A stretch of 13,044 nucleotides of DNA from Xanthobacteraceae bacterium (lineage in GTDB: Bacteria; Pseudomonadota; Alphaproteobacteria; Rhizobiales; Xanthobacteraceae). Each line of letters opens with the position of its first letter. The first letter of the stretch is position 1. This document shows, piece by piece, positions 7,909 through 13,044 of the stretch. The notes under the pieces are model-generated. The model saw only the letters and a program-made list of their open reading frames with translations. It was not told where the DNA came from and ran no database searches. A program made the translations under genes and the position numbers. The DNA lies in contig JASHRR010001094.1 in assembly GCA_030037185.1 (NCBI GenBank), forward strand, positions 1 to 13,044, read 5' to 3'.

Positions 7909-8418
7909 ATGGATGAAATCGCCCCGTGGGAACAGTTCATCCGCAGCACCGCCCTGCATCAGTTCGTGTACCTCCATGAACCTTGGCTGTGGCCGACCTG
8001 CGAGATCATCCATTATCTGGGCCTGTCGCTGCTGCTTGGCACTGTCGGCCTGTTTGATCTGCGCGTACTCGGCATCGCCAAGAACATCCCGCCACGCGCC
8101 ATTCACCGGCTCGTCCCGTGGGGGGTTGGCGGCTATTTTCTGAATGTCATGACCGGCATCGTGTTCTTTTCCGGCCATCCGGACCAGTATTTCTACAACA
8201 ACGCAGGCCGCTTGAAGGCGCTGCTGATGGCGGTCGCAGGACTCAACGTCCTGGTGTTTTACGGCACCGCGGCTTTTCCGGCGATGAAGAAGCTCGAGGG
8301 CGGCGCCGATGCGCCGCTGCGCATCAAGGTCATTGCCGGAGTTTCGCTCGCAATGTGGGTTGGGGTGCTCATTTGCGGCCGGATGCTCACGTGGTTCCGG
8401 CCACCATTTTTTCATTAA
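7909..8418 (+). CDS. Small four-helix membrane protein, DUF6644-like (second of a pair)
   Basis: This 169-residue protein has the same length and fold as its upstream neighbour, with about four hydrophobic segments near 28-48, 68-88, 100-120 and 138-155. Shared features include WPT..IIH with His35, DLRVLGIA (50-57), NVMTG in helix 2, GRLKALL before helix 3, and SLAMWVGVLICGRML near the end. The N-terminus is longer and histidine/tryptophan-rich (LHQFVYLHEPWLWP), unlike the first copy. The paralogues differ in most other positions, so this is an old duplication rather than a recent one. GGGGAA lies upstream of the ATG. It is the last gene of the plus-strand set and is followed by a hairpin spacer. 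Function is unknown. Confidence 0.85.
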   Translation: MDEIAPWEQFIRSTALHQFVYLHEPWLWPTCEIIHYLGLSLLLGTVGLFDLRVLGIAKNIPPRAIHRLVPWGVGGYFLNVMTGIVFFSGHPDQYFYNNAGRLKALLMAVAGLNVLVFYGTAAFPAMKKLEGGADAPLRIKVIAGVSLAMWVGVLICGRMLTWFRPPFFH

Positions 8419-8540
8419 CGGCGGGAAATCTCGAACCGCATCCGAGGACGCCCGCTTTTGCCGGCCGTCGCGAAGGACGATGACGGCACGGCAAGCCGCG
8501 TCGAGACGCCGACATCCTTCGCCGGCGCCCAGTCGGTAGC

Positions 8541-8583
8541 CCGGATCGAAATCCGGCCTTTCCATCCGGAATCCCGGCGCCGG
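8541..8583. terminator. Hairpin cluster between convergent genes
   Basis: CCGGAT and ATCCGG (8541-8556) form a perfect 6-bp stem closed by CGAA and are followed by CCTTTCC. ATCCGG occurs again at about 8564, allowing an alternative fold, and CCGGCGCCGG (8574-8583) is a 10-base palindrome. Placed between convergent genes, this suits a two-way terminator. Confidence 0.5.
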
Positions 8584-8620
8584 AATTTCCACCCGGCTAT
8601 AAGTGACGCTCGATCGCCCG

Positions 8621-9484
8621 TTACGCCTTCTCGATCAACAGGCGGGCGCGCCGCACCACTGGTTCATCCACCATGCGGCCCTCGAACTCGAACGCCCCTC
8701 GGCCGGCCGCCTGTGCTGCCTCGAATGCCGTAAGGAGCGCCCGCGCATGGTCAAGTTCCGCCGCAGATGGCGAAAAAGCGTGATTGAGGATCGGCACCAC
8801 GGCCGGATGCACGCAACTCGCGCCGTCAAAGCCGTGGCGCCGCGCTTCGCGGGCGGATTGCTCGATCCCCTCCAGATCCTTGTAATCGGCAACGGTACGC
8901 AAGAGTCCGAACGAACGGACGCCGGCGGCCCGCGCGGCAACATGCACCATCAGCTTAGGCAAGCGCAGGACCTCCGGCGTCGGCTCCGCGCCGAGCGCGG
9001 TCGCGAGGTCTTCTCCGCCGGTCATCAACGCGAATATCCGAGGGCTTGCCTTCGCGATCGTCCGGGCGTCGAGCACAGCTCCCGCATCCTCGATCATCGG
9101 CACGAGCGACATCGCGGTACGGCCGATATCCTGTTCGATTCCGCCGAGGAAATCCGCCAATGCGGCGATCGCCTCAGCATCGCGTGCTTTTGCCACCAGC
9201 AGTCCGTCTGCGCCCGCCCGGCAGGCCGCTTCGGCATCGAGCCGGACGCGGTCGGGTTCTGAGTTGATCCGGACGAATATGACGGCGCCGCCACGACGCG
9301 CCGTTGGGACAGCCTCGCCAAGCCGTGCCCGGGCGGCATCCTTGCGGTCCGGCGCGACCGCATCCTCGAGGTCGAGAATGATGGCGTCGGCGCCACGCTC
9401 GTGGGCCTTGGCGAGAAACCGCTCGGAACTTACGGGGACGTAAAGCAGCGACCGGATGCGCAACGGCAGCTCGCGGATTTTCAA
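8621..9484 (-). CDS. CitE-like CoA-ester lyase (HpcH/HpaI aldolase / citrate lyase beta family)
   Basis: This 287-residue cytoplasmic TIM-barrel enzyme of the CitE/HpcH family cleaves or forms beta-hydroxyacyl-CoA thioesters such as malyl-CoA or citramalyl-CoA. Motifs in order: RSLLYVPVSSERF (11-23), IILDLEDAVAPDRK (35-48), FVRINS with substrate-type Arg72, PMIEDAG with metal-ligand-type Glu132, MTGGEDLATALG with Asp159, and GFDGASCVHP (218-227). Length is normal. The start is TTG at 9482-9484; an in-frame TAA sits directly upstream, so no earlier start exists, and there is no strong binding site. A second TTG at codon 7 would give a start close to RIRSLLYVP. A MaoC-like gene 1.9 kb away makes citramalyl-CoA lyase plausible, but malyl-CoA-type or CitE orphan functions are equally possible. 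Confidence 0.88.
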   Translation of the reverse strand: MKIRELPLRIRSLLYVPVSSERFLAKAHERGADAIILDLEDAVAPDRKDAARARLGEAVPTARRGGAVIFVRINSEPDRVRLDAEAACRAGADGLLVAKARDAEAIAALADFLGGIEQDIGRTAMSLVPMIEDAGAVLDARTIAKASPRIFALMTGGEDLATALGAEPTPEVLRLPKLMVHVAARAAGVRSFGLLRTVADYKDLEGIEQSAREARRHGFDGASCVHPAVVPILNHAFSPSAAELDHARALLTAFEAAQAAGRGAFEFEGRMVDEPVVRRARLLIEKA

Positions 9485-10019
9485 TTAACGTGCCCGTCAC
9501 AATAGGCCTGAAGCCACCCCAGGGGTAGCCCGTGTTTCCGGGCCGTGCCTGATGACCCAACCGGCAGCTCGGAGAGCGTAAAGCCTCGCCCTGAGACCCT
9601 GACGTGGACTTCTATCGGAAGCCTGACTTCGCACGAGGCGGCGCAGTGCGCGAACATCTCGCCACAGGCCCAACGCCGTCGAAGGCGGCTCGATTTACAT
9701 CGCCCGCACGGCGCTCGATTTTTTTTAACAAAAACAGTTCCGGCTTTTGAGGAAAAATCGCGATCGGTGGCCGGATGGCAAAGCTCCGACGATTGGGTGG
9801 GACGGCGGGCAGACTTTGCCGCAGCAAGTTACGCCGTAAACGCCGGCGGCAAGCGCCACCGGTCGAGGATGCGTCCCGCCTGCCGCACACATCCTTGAGC
9901 GCGCCCAGTGCGCACGCCGGTCGGATGGTCAGACGGCGGATGGATGGTCTGAGTACGGGCGCCGAAACGGCCCGGAATGGCACGTGTGCATTGACGCCCC
10001 CGGGCGATCCTCTGATGAT
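9485..10019. other. 535-base gene-free stretch left of the tnpB relic
   Basis: I see no convincing gene in any frame. It should contain the promoter of the CitE-like gene. An 8-base T-run at 9719-9726 followed by AACAAAAACAG forms an AT-rich pocket unlike the surroundings, with no strong stem directly before it. If the neighbouring tnpB relic is read correctly, the sequence just left of 10020 is the old flank of that element. Confidence 0.4.
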
Positions 10020-10067
10020 GGCTCCGCACGGCTAAACCCGGGGGGCTTCGAGCAGCTCACGCTGCTC
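10020..10067 (-). repeat. Right-end / omega-RNA-like hairpins of the tnpB relic
   Basis: Read on the minus strand, GAGCAGC-GTGA-GCTGCTC (10067-10050) is a perfect 7-bp stem with a 4-base loop. It runs straight into GAAGCCCCCCGGGTTTAG, then CCGTGCGGAG (to about 10021), a stem with two mismatches around a TTTAG loop. From memory, GAAGCCCCC...TTTAG...GGGGAG is the typical right-end hairpin of IS605/IS1341-type elements, which is also the 3' end of the omega-RNA. A GCCCCCGGG copy at 9996-10004 could pair with 10037-10046 instead. Confidence 0.45.
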
Positions 10068-10173
10068 CGCTTACGGCAACGGCCGCCACGGGGGACGTGC
10101 CCCGGTTTACACAGGCCTCCACAGTCAGGGACGTGTCAACCGCCCGTCCGTGGTTCGAGGATTCCAAAGTGTT

Positions 10174-10516
10174 TTACCATCCGGGCCCATTAACATCCCG
10201 GTCATGCAGAGTGCCGCAACCTTCGCAGGTCCACTCGCGGGTCTCAGCGGCATTGCGGCTGTGATCATCCCGCAGACGCAGCATGTCTTGGATGCAGGGG
10301 CCCACCGCAACGAAATGCTTGCCTACCCACCTTGTATTTGGTTTTGGCCGTCAATCAAGTCCCCGATCGCCTCAGCCAAACAGTGGTTCTTCTGCATGTT
10401 TTTGATGCGCAACGTCTCGACACAGATCCCTTGGTTTTCGTCAAGCAGTGTCGGGACAATTTATGCTGGAAATCGTTCCTGGCGTTAGCGGCAGGCTCAT
10501 AGCGCGACAGTTTCGG
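10174..10516 (-). pseudogene. tnpB: tnpB (OrfB) relic, C-terminal half with several frameshifts
   Basis: Minus-strand fragments of one TnpB protein lie in order but in different frames. NARNDFQHKLS comes first, then from 10445 LDENQGICVETLRIKNM followed by QKNHCLAEAIGDL (RuvC-II; Glu codon at about 10416-10418). KYKVGRQ and GKHFVAVGP follow in two frames, then SKTCCVCG (first zinc-ribbon pair, about 10272-10292). Last is REWTCEGCGTLHDRDVNG (second pair and the RuvC-III Asp, 10189-10242), ending at a TAA at 10174. Intact TnpB has exactly this order: NxRxDFxHKLS, IxxExLxxKNM, SKTCxxCG, WxCxxCGxxHDRDxNAA. At least four frame changes and an in-frame TAG at about 10323 mean it is dead. The N-terminal half, including the first RuvC Asp, is missing. 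Confidence 0.8.
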
Positions 10517-10535
10517 GACACCGTTCAGCGCATCG

Positions 10536-10564
10536 TTGGCTAACATATTGAATTGACATAATGT
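10536..10564 (+). promoter_or_regulatory. Candidate promoter for the Tag-like / MaoC-like pair
   Basis: TTGGCT (10536-10541), a 17-base spacer and TAATGT (10559-10564) resemble sigma-70 boxes 53 bases before the ATG, in an AT-richer patch. TTGACA at 10553 also occurs but lacks a correctly spaced -10. Sequence resemblance only. Confidence 0.3.
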
Positions 10565-10616
10565 TCTCCACTATGATCGGGCCCAATTTCAAGCCTGAAA
10601 CATCGGTTGGCTTCTT

Positions 10617-11348
10617 ATGAGGCGTTTCGACACCATCCGCGCACGGGCTGCCAAACGAAAGGGCGGCGATGCCGAACTCAACGCCCTCCTGCCCAAGGTC
10701 AAGAGCGCCGCAGCGCTTGCCCGGATGAAGGACGATCGGGTGCTGGCGGACATGACGAAGCGGATCTTTTCTGCCGGCTTTGCATGGAGCGTGATCGAGA
10801 AGAAGTGGCCCGGCTTCGAGGCTGCGTTCCTCGGCTTCGAGCCAAAACGCCTGCTCGCCCAGCCCGATGAGTTCTGGGAGCAGCTGGCAAGCAATCCTCA
10901 GATCGTCCGCAATGCCCACAAGATCATGGCGGTGCGCGCCAACGCCCAATTCATTTCCGAGATGGCGAAAGAACATGGCAGTTTCGCTAGATTCCTCGCC
11001 ACATGGCCTCCTACCGATCAGGTCGGCTTGCTCGAGGCGCTCGCGAAACGGGGCGCTCGACTCGGCGGAAACACGGGGCAGTTCTTTCTGCGGTTTATCG
11101 GCAAGGACTGTTTTGTCCTGTCCAAGGACGTCATCGCATGCCTGCGCGACGCCGGGGTTGATATCTCTGAGCATCCGAGCTCGAAAAAGGACCTTCGAAA
11201 AATACAGGAGCAATTTAACGCCTGGGCCGCGGAGACCGGGTTGCCGTTGACGCACCTGTCGCGCATCTGCGCGATGTCGATTGGCGAGAACTACGACGTA
11301 GGCCGGCTTCATGGCGGCTCCGATGTGGTGGAAGGAGATGTGGTTTGA
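10617..11348 (+). CDS. 3-methyladenine DNA glycosylase I (Tag)-like protein, divergent clade
   Basis: This 243-residue protein is related to Tag, which removes 3-methyladenine from alkylated DNA. ADMTKRIFSAGFAWSVIEKK (44-63) aligns with the QQAGLSWxxVLKKR region of E. coli Tag, followed by PGFEAAFLGFEP. Compared with E. coli Tag (as I recall it), the catalytic Glu of LEGQQAG is not conserved and the Cys/His zinc ligands are absent. The later RLGGNTGQFFLRF...FVLSKDV (148-172) looks like a helix-hairpin-helix glycosylase motif with Asp171 where the HhH-GPD catalytic Asp would be. The same form is common in rhizobia, so it is a real clade. The ATG at 10617 is the first start after an in-frame TGA at 10596; there is no clear binding site. 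Its stop overlaps the next gene's start by four bases, implying translational coupling. Confidence 0.82.
   Translation: MRRFDTIRARAAKRKGGDAELNALLPKVKSAAALARMKDDRVLADMTKRIFSAGFAWSVIEKKWPGFEAAFLGFEPKRLLAQPDEFWEQLASNPQIVRNAHKIMAVRANAQFISEMAKEHGSFARFLATWPPTDQVGLLEALAKRGARLGGNTGQFFLRFIGKDCFVLSKDVIACLRDAGVDISEHPSSKKDLRKIQEQFNAWAAETGLPLTHLSRICAMSIGENYDVGRLHGGSDVVEGDVV
11332..11347 (+). promoter_or_regulatory. Ribosome binding site deciding a TTG start
   Basis: AAGGAG at 11332-11337 lies 7 bases before TTG at 11345-11347, inside the end of the Tag-like gene. TTGA overlaps that gene's TGA stop. The nearby ATG at 11352 is in another frame with only 68 codons, so TTG is the supported start of the MaoC-like gene. 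Confidence 0.75.
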
Positions 11349-12238
11349 ACGATGCAATCGCACTTGAGAACTGGCTCGGCCGAACCTGTCGCGACGAGGA
11401 TGAAATCACGCTCGGCGCCGTCCAGCGGCTTGCGGCGACGTTGGATCGGGACCCGACGACTTTCCGCCGCGGGAGCGAAATGCCGGAAAGCTGGTACGCG
11501 ATTCTGTTCGCACCGGTCCCCCGCGAAAGCACGCTGCAGCCGGATGGCCACATCTTGATGGGAGATTTCCTGCCGCCGCTGCACGGCACGCGACGGATGT
11601 TTGCCGGGCGGCGAACTCGTTTCATCAAGCCGCTGAAGATCGGCGATATGGTGTCGCGCGTTTCGACGTTGACGCGTGCTGAGCCGAAAGCCGGCCGCAC
11701 GGGACCGTTCACGCTGGTCACAGTCAGGCAGGAAATCACCGGGCCATCCGGCCTCGCGCTCACGGAGGAGCAGGACGTCGTCTACCGCGCCGCGATCCAA
11801 GCTGGGACGGTTGCGCCGCAGCAGGAGGCCGCGCCGGTGACCGACAAGCCGGAATGGTCAACACCGATCGAACTCGATCCGGTCTTGGTGTTTCGCTATT
11901 CAGCGCTCACCTTCAACGCCCATCGCATCCACTACGACCTCCCTTACGCCCGCGATGTCGAAGGTTATCCGTCGCTGGTGATGAACGGCGGTCTCACGGC
12001 CCTGCTGCTCATCGAGACGGCGCGCCCCCTGCTGCCCCGACGGATCGCCGGCTACGCGGCTCGGGCCATGAGCCCGCTGTTCGTCGGCCAGCGGGTGGCC
12101 TTCAATGGACGGCTCGCTGGCGATGGGGCAGCGCTATGGGCATCCGGACCCGACGGCGGCCTCGCCTATCGGGCCGACGTCACGCTTGGCGGCGCCGCCG
12201 CCCTCACCCCAACCTCCCCTGCAGGCGGCGCAGGGTAG
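11345..12238 (+). CDS. MaoC/FAS1-like (HTD2-type) acyl-CoA dehydratase or hydratase
   Basis: This 297-residue protein has two hotdog folds. The first (about 10-150) contains LPPLHGTRRMFAGRR and an EEQDVVYRA end. The second contains FRYSALTFNAHRIHYDLPYA (183-202) with His193 and His196, followed by GYPSLVMNGGLTALLL. The family includes mesaconyl-C4-CoA hydratase and itaconyl-CoA hydratase; in the latter case the product, citramalyl-CoA, is cut by a CitE-like lyase, an enzyme type encoded at 8621-9484. Family members I recall have VHGPL in place of VMNGGL, so Asn214 replaces a usual His. The last residues (TPTSPAGGAG) come from a repeat-like hairpin that supplies the stop. The TTG start and coupling to the Tag-like gene are supported by a strong binding site. 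Substrate is inferred only from family and context. Confidence 0.84.
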   Translation: MNDAIALENWLGRTCRDEDEITLGAVQRLAATLDRDPTTFRRGSEMPESWYAILFAPVPRESTLQPDGHILMGDFLPPLHGTRRMFAGRRTRFIKPLKIGDMVSRVSTLTRAEPKAGRTGPFTLVTVRQEITGPSGLALTEEQDVVYRAAIQAGTVAPQQEAAPVTDKPEWSTPIELDPVLVFRYSALTFNAHRIHYDLPYARDVEGYPSLVMNGGLTALLLIETARPLLPRRIAGYAARAMSPLFVGQRVAFNGRLAGDGAALWASGPDGGLAYRADVTLGGAAALTPTSPAGGAG

Positions 12239-12239
12239 G
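12213..12239 (+). repeat. REP-like hairpin over the MaoC-like stop codon
   Basis: CCTCCCCTGC (12213-12222) pairs with GCAGGGTAGG (12230-12239), with one mismatch and a 7-base loop. It is preceded by CCCTCACCCCAA, the kind of phrase seen in intergenic palindromes of rhizobial genomes (from memory). The TAG stop at 12236-12238 lies in its right arm. It may also act as a terminator. Confidence 0.45.
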
Positions 12240-12856
12240 GCGCCTTGCCGGCAGCCCGCGTGGTCGGCCTCACCTCGGTCATGGTGTGGCTGAGTGAAAC
12301 CCGCACCGGGGAACTAACGACCGCCACCGCCATCGTCAGAGTCGCCAACAGCCTATAGCGACGTGCGTTCGAGCACGACACAACTCTGATGTTCCAGGAC
12401 CTGGGTATTTCAGGCCATCGCGGGACGAAAACCGCCGCGGACGCTTCGCCGATTTGCGCTTTCGCTGTTCAGCATGGCGTATTGCGCCCGTTGCAGATCG
12501 AGCTTGCGGGATAACGGCTTACGGAAGCTCCATTGGCTCGCGTCAAGACAGTGCTTCACAAGACAGTGCTTCACCACCAACCGCTTTGGCTGGAGCACCG
12601 CGCGCAGTTTGGGTCAGGCGCAAGCTCGCAGCACTAAAGGCAACGCTGAGGCGAGAGTCGTGCGAGGCGGCCGCCGCGATCAGGCGATGAGCTGCCGCTC
12701 TGCAAGATGCCATTGGCCTCCCTGCGCCCGCTGTGGAGTCATCATTGAGGCCCTGGGCATTGGCTTGCTACGCATGTCCCTGCCGGAGTGAATCGGGATT
12801 CCCAAGACGCAGAAGTTGGGCGAGTCTAACGCATTGATTCGCAGGGGAATTAGCCA
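12240..12856. other. 617-base gap before the IS630 transposase
   Basis: No convincing gene was found. A plus-strand frame is open from about 12298 to 12690 but lacks a plausible start and resembles nothing known. A short frame ending near 12791 (PPCARCGVIIEALG) vaguely recalls the cysteine-pair tail of IS91-type transposases; this is too weak to call. The right part probably includes the left end of the IS630 element. Confidence 0.4.
12544..12573 (+). repeat. Perfect 15-base tandem duplication
   Basis: The unit CAAGACAGTGCTTCA occurs twice back to back (12544-12558 and 12559-12573). Its perfect identity suggests a recent slippage or repair event in non-coding DNA. Confidence 0.9.
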
Positions 12857-12862
12857 ATGCGT
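12829..12862 (+). promoter_or_regulatory. Inverted repeat over the transposase start
   Basis: ACGCATTG (12829-12836) is the exact reverse complement of CAATGCGT (12855-12862). Inside, ATTC pairs with GAAT, leaving GCAGGG as the loop and TAGC as a bulge. The stem buries the ATG (12857-12859) and holds the likely binding site AGGGGAA in the loop region, a layout that could limit transposase translation. Confidence 0.5.
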
Positions 12863-13044
12863 GGACCGTATCCTGGTGAATTGAGAAGGCGGGTCATCGG
12901 CTTTGTTGAAGCAGGAGGTTCGCGCCGTGAAGCGGCTGAACAGTTCGACATCGGTGTCAGTTCCGCCATCAGGTGGATGCAACGCTTTCGCGAGGACGGG
13001 ACTTGCGAACCGATGCCACGCGGCGGAAGCACTTCGCCATTGGA
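12857..13044 (+). CDS. IS630-family transposase, N-terminus (cut by window edge)
   Basis: The first 62 residues are visible: MRGPYPGELRRRVIGF, a helix-turn-helix (about 8-45) with SRREAAEQFDIGVSSAIRW, then QRFREDGTCEPMPRGG. This is the typical DNA-binding N-terminus of IS630/Tc1-mariner-type transposases common in rhizobia. The DDE catalytic domain lies beyond the window. AGGGGAA sits upstream of the ATG inside the inverted repeat described at 12829-12862. The element's left end is presumably between about 12780 and 12829; a TA, the usual IS630 target, occurs at 12827-12828, but I could not fix the boundary. Whether the full gene is intact cannot be told here. Confidence 0.85.
   Translation, partial: MRGPYPGELRRRVIGFVEAGGSRREAAEQFDIGVSSAIRWMQRFREDGTCEPMPRGGSTSPL

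Larger units (their letters stand above)
10020..10516 (-). mobile_element. Decayed IS200/IS605-type element (tnpB-only kind)
   Basis: A minus-strand relic made of a frameshifted 3' half of tnpB (10174-10516) and, 3' of it, a right-end-like hairpin region (10020-10067). No Y1 transposase (TnpA) is present and the 5' half of tnpB is gone, so the element cannot move by itself. The left end was not found. It sits in the only large gap between intact genes, separating the CitE-like and MaoC-like genes. Confidence 0.6.

Noticed and set aside
7684..8592. 302-codon minus-strand open frame
   Set aside because: Antisense to the two membrane-protein genes, which are supported by paralogy and binding sites; no recognisable domain.
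9545..9983. Open frames on both strands left of the tnpB relic
   Set aside because: No start with a binding site, no domain, and compositionally biased translations.
10201..10488. Plus-strand 112-codon frame with hydrophobic residues
   Set aside because: It lies antisense to the tnpB relic, which explains the sequence better.
10497..11363. 288-codon minus-strand open frame
   Set aside because: Antisense to the Tag-like gene and running into the tnpB relic in another frame; no domain.
12166..12381. 71-codon minus-strand frame with a signal-peptide-like start
   Set aside because: It overlaps the end of the MaoC-like gene, runs through the hairpin repeat and has no recognisable family; the hydrophobic stretch is short.
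12474..12791. Possible IS91-type transposase tail (CARCGVIIE)
   Set aside because: Only a few residues agree, upstream residues do not match, and cysteine pairs arise easily by chance.

Overview
The window looks like chromosomal DNA from a high-GC alphaproteobacterium, most likely a member of the Bradyrhizobiaceae/Rhizobiales. This is inferred from base composition, strong GC bias at third codon positions (which creates long antisense open frames), and protein features: a rhizobial-style Tag-like glycosylase, paired small DUF6644-like membrane proteins and an IS630-type transposase. No rRNA, tRNA or CRISPR array was seen.

Layout. The left third is on the minus strand: a periplasmic PQQ-dependent dehydrogenase (282-1997) and a glutaryl-CoA dehydrogenase (2404-3630). 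A gene-free stretch of about 640 bases then separates these from a plus-strand set: a secreted lectin-like protein (4273-4941), a secreted ThuA-like protein (5142-5924), a bicupin protein (6060-7262) and two paralogous four-helix membrane proteins 15 bases apart (7384-7893, 7909-8418). A hairpin-rich spacer separates these from a convergent minus-strand CitE-like CoA-ester lyase (8621-9484). A 1.1-kb region without an intact gene follows; it contains a heavily frameshifted tnpB relic (10174-10516, minus) and what looks like its right-end/omega-RNA hairpin region (10020-10067). On the plus strand a Tag-like DNA glycosylase (10617-11348) overlaps a TTG-started MaoC/FAS1-like dehydratase (11345-12238). 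About 600 bases of non-coding DNA lead to the start of an IS630-family transposase cut by the right edge (12857-13044).

How the genes may work together. Two themes are visible. One is extracytoplasmic oxidation: a soluble PQQ enzyme with no haem domain, exported ThuA-like and lectin-like proteins, a bicupin, and two small membrane proteins sharing a histidine, which might be a route for electrons or a membrane anchor (inference only). The other is C5-dicarboxylyl-CoA metabolism: GcdH (glutaryl-CoA to crotonyl-CoA), a CitE-like lyase and a MaoC-like hydratase. The last two are the enzyme types used for itaconate/mesaconate breakdown through citramalyl-CoA, although no CoA-transferase lies in the window and the two genes are separated by an IS scar and a DNA-repair gene. 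The most informative hidden structure is the decayed TnpB element, which no intact reading frame reveals.
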